A stretch of 23,152 nucleotides of DNA from Silene noctiflora (taxonomy: Eukaryota; Streptophyta; Magnoliopsida; Caryophyllales; Caryophyllaceae). The DNA is taken from assembly GCA_009801015.1 (NCBI GenBank), contig VHZZ01006745.1:23070-46221 (forward strand), in the 5' to 3' direction. This document shows positions 9,043 to 18,672 of the stretch, piece after piece; position 1 is the first letter of the stretch; every line of letters starts with the position of its first letter. A program made the position numbers and the translations under genes. The notes under the pieces were generated by a model that saw only the letters and a program-made list of their open reading frames with translations, did not search any database and was not told where the DNA came from.

Positions 9043-9059
9043 AAAAAAAAAAAAAAAAA
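9043..9059 (+). repeat. 17-bp poly(A) tract, candidate retroposon tail
   Basis: Seventeen consecutive A after TTATTAATGAAAATTCGCTT, which resembles the 3' ends of plant LINEs. No target duplication of the following CATGGGCTAT was recognised upstream. Confidence 0.5.
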
Positions 9060-9980
9060 CATGGGCTATATCAGATATACTAAAACCAAAACACCTTATT
9101 CTCTTGATTACACATCAAAGTTTAATACGGAGTATAAACTAGCCCAACCAAAATAAGCATAATCGAAAAATAACTTAGTTGGACTTATTCAATATCAAAT
9201 TAAACATTATCTGATCGCACAAGACTATATCGATTATTCAATTAACTGCACATTTGGGCTGACCCGACCTAAACATGCTGAATGACCCGTTTATGAATGT
9301 ACAAGAACGGTGTCGACTAGAGGTGGAAGCTTGACTTGATTGATATATACATTAATACATAGTAAGTCATCTAAGTTGTTGTAGCAGTTGGGACTTTAGT
9401 TCCATGATGCACAAGAAAATGAGAACAAAGTTAGTAGACTTACTAGTGATATCCCTAAAAATCAGGTTGCGAAATGTTTACAAAATCAAAAAAATGACAT
9501 GAGGTCAAGTAAGTCTGCGTGTAACGTGTATAATTGACAGTGTTATGATCACAGTAATGGACAAAGATATATGGTTACTTACATGGTTACATAACACAAC
9601 CTACAAAACGACACAGTTCCATGTAAATTGTAAAATGAACATTTTAAACATTAGTTTAAACTTGAATTACGTTACAAGTCTTTGCTTTTGCGCAGTAGTC
9701 GGCAACGAGTCTTGATCCTTTGTCGCATTTTTGTGTCCAATCTCTTTTCCCACCACCTTATTTTCTACCACACCTCACCCTTTTATGATATTTAAATATT
9801 TATTTTTAATTTTCAGTGCTTATGTGTCAAATGTAGAGATAGTGGTACACAAAGTGAAACACTGAAAATTGGACAACCACTATTCCGGACTCTGTCCGCA
9901 ACTCAATAGGACTAATCTTTGAACATCTTCCGGATTTTGTACTATTGTGTTGTTTATACTATTGTGTTTAATACATGTCC
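9060..9980. other. AT-rich spacer, no gene seen
   Basis: No coding similarity. A TACGGAGTA-type motif lies near 9127 and a decayed GACCCG-rich patch at 9256-9292 resembles hAT-like subterminal sequence. A possible element start, CTAGAGGTGGAAGC, lies near 9319. None is complete. Confidence 0.5.
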
Positions 9981-10074
9981 TTTTTATATTTTTTAAACGT
10001 TATTTACGTTAACTTGTTAAATATTTATTTTTATATTTTTAAACATTATTTACTTTAATTTGTTAAATATTTCT
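9981..10074. repeat. Diverged tandem duplication of a 47-bp AT-rich unit
   Basis: Two adjacent units (9981-10027 and 10028-10074) share the pattern TTTTTATATTTTTTAAAC, then TTATTTAC, then TTGTTAAATATTT, with a few substitutions. Confidence 0.75.
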
Positions 10075-10648
10075 TAAATTATACGGAATATATTATACTA
10101 CTACTATGTTCATTTCTTAAAGTATTTTTCAAAGCCTGTTTGAGAGGCATAAAACATTACTTTCCCAATTTCACTTTTATTGTCTCTTTTTTCTTCAAAA
10201 TTTAATAGTTTTAAACCCGTGTAAATTGTACCGTAGATACTTAAGTAGTGTTATTATTGAATAATGTGTAAATATGGTAAAGTTTTTTTATGTAGTTATA
10301 TTTAAGATATTGGATCTAAATTATCAATTTCATGTGCACTTAAAAGATTTTATAACAATTATTCAACAAATAGGTAATGGTTTCAACAACAAAGTAGGAA
10401 TAGAGGGCAATAAAATTGGAATAGAGGGAGTAATATATAAACCATTGCAAAACGAAACTCATAGTTATATTAATTCTTTCAACCGAAACTTATAAACTGT
10501 AGCAAAACTTGACCCAACACACTAACTAATAATAGTACTACGAAGTTTTACTCAAGGCTTGTCATATTATTTCTAACTTTTATTTGGCCCATAATATAGC
10601 TTCTATTTTTTTTAGTTTTTTTTTACGGAGCCCATACACGGAGACCCA
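10075..10648. other. AT-rich spacer, no gene seen
   Basis: An ORF at 10274-10495 has no recognisable similarity and plain AT-rich composition. ACGGAG motifs near 10625-10641 may be MITE debris. Confidence 0.5.
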
Positions 10649-10945
10649 TAGGTAGACCTGTTAAAAGATTACTCGACTCGAAAATTGATCGAAACCTGCT
10701 AGAAAACAACCTTCTTTTTTCAACCAAACCCCGAAGACTACCCAACTTGATTATAACCCGCATATTTAGAGTCAAGACCCGCCAAACTCGTTAATTGACC
10801 CAAAAATAGGTAATTTTATTAATGTTTTATATTTACCCAAATAAAACTAATATAAAATAGGTAGAAAATAATATAGCTTAGGTTGGATTTAGTACTTACC
10901 AAACCCGAAATAGACCCGACTCGTATTTTAGCCAACCTGTAGCCC
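10649..10945. mobile_element. Decayed hAT-like MITE
   Basis: The left end TAGGTAGACCTGTTAAAAG is similar to the element start at 22711 (TAGGGGTAGACCTTGCAAAT). The interior has AACCCG, GACCCG and CCCGAC motifs at both ends around an AT-rich centre. The right end, reversed, is GGGCTACAGGTTGGCTAAAA, a partial match to the left. No convincing 8-bp target duplication was found. Confidence 0.4.
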
Positions 10946-11581
10946 TCACCCCATCTGTACTATACACAATCCCACTTTCGCCGTTCATCTCATACAATCA
11001 TACTCATGATATCATTTCCAATATCTCTATTGCAACTCTACATCCCTCTCACATTCTTTACTCCTGTTTTTTTATCTCCATACACTAAGATAAGATTATA
11101 TAAGTATTTATTATCCTAATCCATTTTTTCAAAAAATGAGTCTTTTTGTATTGCTATTTGTACGATTTCACACATTTTCTTTTTTGTATTTATTTTTTTA
11201 AGATCTTCACGTTTGTAGATCTAGTGAATAATTTAATAAAAAAATAGTGTAAACAAAATTATTTTTGTTTTACCCTTTTTAAATCGTTCTCTTTTTTCTC
11301 CCATTTTTTAAGTTATTTTTCTTGTTTTTTTTTTCTTCTTTTATCTTAAAGTTTAACTGTTAAAGGTATTCCTTTGTTAGTATTTTTAATCATGGCCTAT
11401 TATTTTATGGGTATGTTATAAAAATTAAAAATATCAGGCTATATAAATTTCATTTTGATTTTTCCGGGTTTATTATCCCAGCTTTATTTAAAAAAATACA
11501 AGGTATAATTATAAATATTGATATCGGACATATTTAATACTCATATATTTTGTTTTATAAATCATTTACCGACAATGTAGA
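10946..11581. other. AT-rich spacer, no gene seen
   Basis: Long T-rich and A-rich runs and no coding similarity. It ends at the target duplication of the next hAT MITE. Confidence 0.6.
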
Positions 11582-11589
11582 CGGACAAT

Positions 11590-12381
11590 CAGGGTCGTCC
11601 CCGAGATTTCAGGGGCCCTGTGCGAGATATTATAACGAGGCCCCGAGTAAGTTTTGTACAAATCGTTCATAACATTTGTTCCGAATTCCGATATTTGTAT
11701 TCCGAGGACGAAAAATATATAGTAACATTACATTTACAAAATTGTGAAATATTTTGTTTGAAGTTGAATATTATCTCTTCTGAACCTTCCACTTTATTAT
11801 AAACAAAATAAATATTTTATTTTTTAATTACTCCATATCAAATTAATATAAGATTTATTTTTCATAATCAATGGTATTTTATAACATAAAACTAACTTTA
11901 AGCCATTTATAAAGTTATTACCAAGTTTATCAACTTCAATATCTTCTCCCAACATAAATTAGCTATTATTGTATATTATTGTATATGTGATATGCAAATA
12001 GTTGTCTGCTTTTTGTTTTCTTGGAGGAAAAAAAATAATTGTTTAATAGGAATAAAGAAAATATTAAAATTGAAAATATAGATAAAAGTTAAATTAAAAG
12101 GAAAAATGAGAGTATAATAGACCAATTGAAACAAAAAAATTGGAGAATATTAATGATTGAGAGGGCCCCACAATATAAAAGGGAAACAAAATGCTCATGA
12201 AAAGTTTTGACCACGGGTTGCGACAATAAAATACCAATGCCTCTCCCATCTCTATTGTTGACACATGATGCTTATGACAGTGTTAATATGTACATATTTT
12301 AAAAGTGTAACAGAATTGGGCTTCCAAAATTTGGGGGCTCTGTGCGCCCGCACAGGCTGCACTCCTTAAAAGCCGACCCTG
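11590..12381 (+). mobile_element. hAT-type MITE, copy 2, both ends present
   Basis: A 792-bp element starting CAGGGTCGTCCCC and ending AAAAGCCGACCCTG, so the termini are short inverted repeats (CAGGGTCG). It is flanked by 8-bp duplications, CGGACAAT (11582-11589) and TGGACAAT (12382-12389), with one mismatch. A GGGCYCTGTGCG motif occurs near both ends in the same orientation (about 11613 and 12335). It aligns with copy 1 at 7959-8572 but lacks the nested Stowaway. It is non-coding and was probably mobilised by a hAT transposase encoded elsewhere. Confidence 0.88.
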
Positions 12382-12389
12382 TGGACAAT

Positions 12390-13456
12390 AGCCCTGAAAA
12401 AATTATAACAAATATAATTATCTGAATACTTGCTGTATAATGATGTGAATTTGTATTGTGTAATCATAACATCTCATAGAATAAATAAAATTAATCATAT
12501 TAGATGTTAATTGGCGACATAAAACTGGTATTTGTATGTATATTGAAATGTTCCAAACACATAACAATTAAATCGGCATATATAAATTTATCGAATCAGT
12601 TAATTCACTCAATGAACAAAGTGGATCCCATGGAAAATTTTCTTTGAAAAGTTGACTTTCAACCACAGGTTGACAACTCAGCTTTGTAGTTATTGGTTTA
12701 ATAAAGAGGATTTTAATTTTTTAAAGTATTAGAGAGTATATTTGTTATTCCGTAAATGAAATATACTTAATACTTAATACTACAAAATTATTATTGGATC
12801 ACATGCATGTCTAACAAATTAGAAGTTTTGTTGGAAATTAACACATGCTCTATTTCTTCAAATTAGCTACCCTTTAAAGTTGGAATTTGTCTTACAAAAA
12901 AGCTAAGTTGAAATCAGAGAACATAATTTAAATTTGAATAGAGGTAAATACGGCCGGGAATACTTCCATGTTAATATGTTATGTACAATTGTACATCCTT
13001 TGTTCCAAATTTATTGCTCTTATACGGCCTCAGTTCCAATCAATTGTTTACTATTTAATTAAAGTACCTCTCACAAAAAATTAAAAAAGACAATAATTAT
13101 TGTAAATCATCTCACCCTTGGTAAACATGCATAATTTTGAATAGGTATACGACCAGATTGTAAATAAATGACAGTCTCAAACAGTTAAACCTAATTGAAC
13201 TGAGATCGTCTCCTACAAGAATTTGCATAAAACTAGTTATTTTAAATTGTGTCGTAAGAATTTTAAGCTAATGCGCGAGAATAAGTGAAATGGCTGAGAC
13301 ATGAAAATGTCAAATTACATACATCTGAACACATGGATACAAATCGAAATCAGATAAACAAATAGTCCATTGAGTGACATCCTCAATCTCAACTAACCAT
13401 TAAGAAAATCACGGAATTCCAAAGAAATTTCAATAATTTACTGTACTATTTTACCT
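12390..13456. other. Peroxidase upstream region
   Basis: AT-rich, with no gene. A stretch at about 13020-13050 (ACGGCCTCAGTTCCAATCAA) looks like one decayed Stowaway end. GAAAAGTTGACTTTCAACC at about 12647-12665 contains TTGAC W-box cores on both strands. TTGAC cores are the WRKY-factor site, but no function can be shown from sequence alone. Confidence 0.45.
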
Positions 13457-13464
13457 TATAAATT
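13457..13464 (+). promoter_or_regulatory. TATA box of the peroxidase gene
   Basis: TATAAATT lies 86 bp upstream of the ATG at 13550. This puts the expected transcription start near 13490 and gives a leader of about 60 bp, which is A-rich and ends AAAAAAAATGGCC, a good plant start context. Confidence 0.7.
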
Positions 13465-13549
13465 GGGTTCAAGTAAGGAAATATTACCAAACACAAACGA
13501 AACAGTTAAGTGGAGTAGGAACCAAAAAGAGAGCAATTAACCAAAAAAA

Positions 13550-14829
13550 ATGGCCTCCTCTATTATTGCTCTTCTCCTAGTAATGTCATCCTTCTTAGGA
13601 GTAATATCAAAGCCTCAAGTAGACGTCCCAATTACACCTGGACTGTCTTTCTCATTTTACGCGTCATCATGTCCTAATTTGGAGTTTATTATTAGAAACC
13701 ATCTCTTCCAAGTTTTTATGAATGATATTACTCAAGCGGCTGGCTTGCTTCGTCTTCATTTTCATGATTGCTTTGTTCAGGTATCATTCTTATATATCGA
13801 CTTTGTCCCAAACTCATATTATTTTATTAGTAGTAGTAGTAGTAGTAATCGTAGTAATCGTAGGTAACAGATCCGTGTGAATATGTTATTAGGGTTGCGA
13901 TGGGTCAGTGCTTTTGGATGGGTCAGCTAGCGGACCAAGCGAGAAGAATGCACCACCAAACTTAACGTTGAGGCCGGAAGCCTTTAAGATCATAAATGAC
14001 CTTCAAGCCCTTGTACAAGCTCAATGTGGCTTAAGGATTGTGTCTTGTGCTGACATCACTGCGCTCGCAGCTCGTGAATCTGTGCTTCAGGTATATTAAC
14101 GTACACCTTATATCCAGGGGCAGAGCTAGAAATTTTTTTCGACCTCACGATATTAATGTATGTACCGAGGTAAATTTCTGACAGCTTTATATTATTATTT
14201 GGCAGGCAGGTGGACCATTTTACGCTTTACCCTTGGGAAGAAGGGATGGTCTAAACTTTGCATCAACAAATGTAACATTAGCAAATCTACCACCACCTAC
14301 ATCCAACACGACACAACTCCTCAACTCTCTCGCCACCAAAAATCTCGATGCCACCGATCTTGTGGCCCTCTCTGGAGGCCACACAATCGGTAAAGGCCAT
14401 TGTACGTCTTTCACCAATCGACTCTACCCTACACAAGACCCGACCATGGACCAAACATTCGCTAATAACCTCAAACGTACCTGTCCAGCTGCAAATACCA
14501 CTAACACCACTGTGTTAGATATTCGCACTCCTAACTTTTTCGACAACAAGTACTATATCGACCTTATGAATCGTCAAGGTTTATTTACATCGGATCAAAC
14601 ATTATTCACCGATTCAAGGACTAAGAATATTGTCATTAGCTTTGCACTAAATCAATCCCTTTTCTTTGAGAAGTTTGTAGTAGGGATGTTGAAGATGGGT
14701 CAGCTTAATGTATTGACGGGTACGCAAGGCGAAATCCGGCTGAATTGCTCTGCTCCGAATGCTGGTCGTATGGGCTTGTGGTCCGTGGTAGACGGGAATG
14801 AGCATGAAGGAGAAAGTAAGTCACAGTAG
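13550..14829 (+). CDS. PRX12-like: Class III secretory peroxidase (three exons)
   Basis: Heme peroxidase that uses H2O2 to oxidise phenolics in the wall or apoplast, or to make reactive oxygen. Exons: 13550-13780, 13893-14090 and 14206-14829. Introns are GT-AG in phase 0. The protein has 350 residues, normal for the family. Residues 1 to about 20 form a hydrophobic signal peptide. Distal Arg68, Phe71 and His72 lie in RLHFHDCF, and Ca-site Asp73, Asp80 and Ser82 follow. Glu94 and Asn100 complete the distal side, and proximal His202 lies in ALSGGHTIG. There are exactly eight Cys (41, 74, 79, 122, 129, 209, 236, 324), matching the four conserved disulfides. Several N-glycosylation sequons are present. 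The SASGPSEKN, NLPPP and DLMNRQGLFTSD stretches recall Arabidopsis PRX12, from memory only. The usual third intron is absent. No disabling change is seen, so this looks like a working gene. Confidence 0.95.
13781..13892 (+). other. Peroxidase intron 1 with an AGT microsatellite
   Basis: A 112-bp intron with GT and AG ends, placed after the FVQ codons as is usual for class III peroxidases. It contains a run of (TAG)n/(AGT)n near 13828-13848, likely length-polymorphic. Confidence 0.85.
14091..14205 (+). other. Peroxidase intron 2 with a hAT-like end remnant
   Basis: A 115-bp intron with GT and AG ends. CAGGGGCAGAGCTAGAAATT at 14115-14134 matches the CAGGGGCGGAGCYAGAAATT-type terminus of plant hAT elements. 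No opposite end is present in the intron. Confidence 0.7.
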
Positions 14830-15075
14830 TGACACTACAGAAGAATATGATTACGAGTAATGATTACTAAGAATAGTACTCCTTGTTGCACCGGAATTAC
14901 AACATTTGTTAAATATATGTGAGTAGTATTTTAACGAATGTCGTAATTTCTGCACTAGTATGTAAGTTCATATTATGTTGTGTGCGGATTTGATATTGTA
15001 CGTGTGTTTGATCGGGTCCTATGACCTTTTAGTATTATTGCCATGGAGAAAATAAAGTATAAGAGCTCGCTTGGT
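14830..15075 (+). terminator. Peroxidase 3' UTR with poly(A) signal
   Basis: AATAAA at 15051-15056, about 220 bp after the stop codon, is preceded by TTGT/TGTGT-rich upstream elements. This suggests cleavage near 15075. The cleavage site itself is inferred. Confidence 0.6.
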
Positions 15076-15160
15076 CCAAAATGAAAATTGATATCAATAT
15101 TCAAATATTGTTGCCAATTGTCGTTGCTGTTTTTTTCTCTAAGGTTAGAAAACTATGTAA

Positions 15161-15216
15161 ATCCTCTAGGATCAATCCATTTCACCTTATCCTCTAGGAT
15201 CAATCCATTTCACCTT
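15161..15216. repeat. Perfect tandem duplication of a 28-bp unit
   Basis: Two identical adjacent units at 15161-15188 and 15189-15216, each beginning ATCCTCTAGGATCAATCC. CCTCTAGGAT is partly palindromic. The lack of any mismatch implies a recent duplication. Confidence 0.95.
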
Positions 15217-15666
15217 GTTACATGAGCAAGGTAAGTTGAAACCAACAACTTTTAAATTATTTTCAAAGAGTTGAACGAGAATGTCCAAAATAGATCATAA
15301 AGTTAGCGACTTTGTTGGCTTAACGGAAGCAACTTCTCAAATGTAATTTCACATCTTTAATAATCCTAAAAATTTGCTAGGAAATTTGCCAATTACCACA
15401 AATTGAGTTAATAGCACAAAGATTATCACCTTCAATTAAATTTGAGACTATACATTTAGCATCCATAGAATATCTTTTTTCAATACGAGAGTTTCTGCAA
15501 CCAGAATTCTATTTGAGCATTAACAATGGTGAAACCGAAAATGGGTTTGTTCTATGACACATAGGTGCCACATCAGTTAAAAACAAACATGAGTTTTTAA
15601 GAACTATTTCTAACAATGGTAAAAGTTTTTCCTTTGTTCTTAAATGGGACCCACAATCAAATACTA
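15217..15666. other. Spacer, no gene seen
   Basis: No coding similarity and no element ends other than the Stowaway at its right border. Confidence 0.55.
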
Positions 15667-15874
15667 CTTCATCCGTCCCGGTCATTTGTTGTCCTTTGAT
15701 TTTGGCACAAAGACTAAGGAAAGAGGAGAGGGCTAATGGTTAAATGATAAGTGGACCAAATTGAGTGTGGATGATCAAATTGCTCTTCAAGTTCATTCTT
15801 AAAATAGAAGGGACAACAATTCATTGAGACACCCCAAAATGGAATAGGATAACAAATGACTGGGACAAAGGGAG
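15667..15874. mobile_element. Stowaway MITE
   Basis: A 208-bp element between TA dinucleotides (15665-15666 and 15875-15876). The left end reads CTTCATCCGTCCCGGTCATT and the right end, reversed, reads CTCCCTTTGTCCCAGTCATT. Both continue into TTGTTRTCC, giving long terminal inverted repeats of the Stowaway (Tc1/mariner) type. No coding sequence. Confidence 0.88.
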
Positions 15875-17543
15875 TATTAAACTACCAAAAAAATGACATA
15901 TTAAAATAGAGTAAATTATCAATTACACCACGCTTAATCCACGTTTTTTTTTTATCTTACTCCCACCTCAATTTTTTTTTTTAAATTTACACCCAAATCA
16001 ATTGCTCAGGTTACATTTTGCACCCAATTCCATTTTCAGGTGAAAAACTTCATTAATTGACGAATTTGCCCCCGCGTTTATAAGTCTCAATTTTGCTGTG
16101 ACTCTTCATTTACTTAACCTAATTTAGCCCAAATATTTCACCTCTTTAATCTAATTTATCCCAAATATTTCTCCCTAAAAATTCTCCCAAGTTTTCGTCA
16201 TAATACCTTAATTATTGAGAGATTGTTCATCCATCACTGGAAGTAATTTATATAAGTTGTTCTTCTTTTTCTTCTTTCAAATTTTTTTGTAGGTTATTGT
16301 TTGATTTATGTTACTTTGGTAATGTCATCAAATTGATTATTAGTCATTGCTCTGAAATTATTCTTTGTTTTTTAGCCTAATTTGTGTGTTTATAAGTGTT
16401 GTCCATTGAATTGGGTTAATTTTGGTGAACCTAATTTTTGGGTTTTCAATTTCTACGTTTATTATTGCTGACCATTAAATTTGGTTAAATTTGTAACCCT
16501 AATTTTTGTATTTTGAATATGTGGGTTTTAATTTATGGGTTCTAAATTGAATTTATGGGTTTTGTATTTCTGGGTTTTGCATATCTGTGCCTTAAATTAT
16601 TGCCATCTTTTAATTTCTCTTTTGTTGTGGATATATTGTAGGAAATGACTTCAAATACTCTTCCCACAAGGGTAACTTTGCGTGTCTATCATGGTGGTGA
16701 ACTTAAGTGTAACCAATGAAAGTTTGATTATGTGGGTGATGCTGTACATCTTCAATCTGGTGTTCTATTTGATGATGTTACTGTACAAATGTATAAGAAG
16801 TTGGCTCTTAGATTAACTAGTAGAGATAACTCGAAAATTTGGCATAGAAGACTAGTGAGGAGTATTAGTGATGCTTATGAAAAAGGGTTGTTGGTTTTTT
16901 ATTTTGATCTAATCAATTTATTAAAGACTCTGTGTAAGAATACCAAGACATTAACTGTGTGGATTACTCCACCAACAACAACAGAATCTTTTTCTTCTAC
17001 TGTATTAAAAAAAAGACCAAAAGTGTCAATATGGACCCATGGGAAAAAGATGTTGTGATGGAAAATACGTCTTTATGTGGTAAACAAGACAATATGGAGG
17101 CCCATGATAGCCTTGTTTGTTCTATCCAATTCAAAGCACCCACATAAAAAATACCTACCCCAACTAATGCACCTCATTCACCTCTCTTACCTTTAAGAAG
17201 AAGCCCTAGAGAACACAAAAATACCACACAAATTTCACCACAACAAATCACAAAAGCTAACCTTGTTAATGTAAATGTGAACATTACTAGGGAGAAGTTA
17301 CCCTTGAGGAGGAACTTAAACTTTGGTGTTCAGCCTGGGATTGTGTTCAGCAATATAGATGGGGATTGTGACCAGCATACTGGCGATGTAAGTAGTGTAG
17401 TTTTTGAGTTTGTTGAGCTTGGAGTACATAAAAAAGCTGACGGAAAAGGGAAAGCTAAGGTCAATGAAGGCATAATACCTGAGTTTGGTCATTTCAGAAA
17501 GGCTGTTAAAGGTAAGAGCATAGCAACTGTGAGAAAGGAGGAG

Positions 17544-17669
17544 AAGAAGGTAGTTGTGAGAAAGGGGCAGAAGAAAGTAGATCTTGGAAATAGAAAGAAA
17601 GTAAATCTGAGGAAGAAAGGAAAGAAAGTAGATCCGGGAAAGGGGAGGAAGAAAGTAGATGAAAACAGA
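17544..17669 (+). repeat. Coding Lys-rich repeat in the MULE transposase
   Basis: Five imperfect units of 8-9 codons, each opening with Lys-Lys-Val: KKVVVRKGQ, KKVDLGNR, KKVNLRKKG, KKVDPGKGR and KKVDENR. The block is strongly basic and is followed by an acidic stretch. It may have served as a nuclear-localisation or DNA-binding tail; this is inference from composition. Confidence 0.8.
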
Positions 17670-18667
17670 GTTGAAGAAGATGAGTTTACTGATTCTGAGG
17701 TTAGTGAGAAAGATAGTGATGATTTTGGTCTGAATGAGTTTGATATTGGTTTAAATTAGGTCGGTGACTTATTTCAAAAACAAGACACTGGCTTAACTGT
17801 AAAGGGAGTTAAATCTGCTTTAGGCATTGAAGAACTTGAACCTTCAAAAGCAAAAGAGAGGGTTTTATATGGAGTTGATGACTTGTATGTGAATGTAGAG
17901 GCATATGTGGATTATGACTCTGATGAGTTGAGAAGTTTACATGGATCTGATGATGATGAGGAGTGTTCTAACCCTATATTTAATCCTAACCATGACTTTA
18001 GCAAACCTATAAAGCTGAGGTTAGGTTTAAACTTCCCAAGTGTTGGGGTTTTAGAAAAGCCCTGGTGAAACATAGTGTGACAATGGCTATGACTTCTACT
18101 ACTCACACAATGGAAGGGACAGGGTGCCAACCTATTGTTACAATAGGTGTAAGTGTGAATGGAACAAGAAGAGGTCAAGTTAGGAAAGTGTGTTTGTGGG
18201 ACTAAGAATCCATGAAAATTCACAATGCATGCCAGGAATGTGACAGAAGAAATATTCCAAATCATTGGGTTACATTTGAAGCATAATTGTGTAAGGTCCA
18301 CTTACAATAGAAAAGTGAGTTCTGAGTACCTAGCCGAGAAGTACATTGAGTTTTGGTGAAACCATACTAATTGGAAGTTACAGAAATTTCAGAAACACGT
18401 AATACAAGAGCTAGGAGTGCATGTGACCTACATGAAATGTTGGTTGGCAAGATCAAGGGCAAAGCTGGTGATTCATGGTAATGGCAATGATCGATGTGCT
18501 AAGGTATGTGAGTATGCATCGACAGTGTTGAAATACAACCCTGGTAGTTCAGCTCTTGTGGTGTGTGACAATATTGAGAGGCCTCCACCTATATTCAAGA
18601 GATTTTACATCTGTCTCAAAGCATGTAAATAAGGGTTCATAATAGGATGTAGGCCTATACTAGGAGT

Positions 18668-18672
18668 GGATG
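18668..18672. repeat. 5-bp target site duplication, left copy
   Basis: GGATG, repeated exactly at 19970-19974 on the other side of the solo LTR. Confidence 0.9.

Noticed and set aside
13020..13060. Stowaway MITE upstream of the peroxidase
   Set aside because: Only one decayed end is visible, with no partner or TA pair, so it is mentioned only in the upstream region note.
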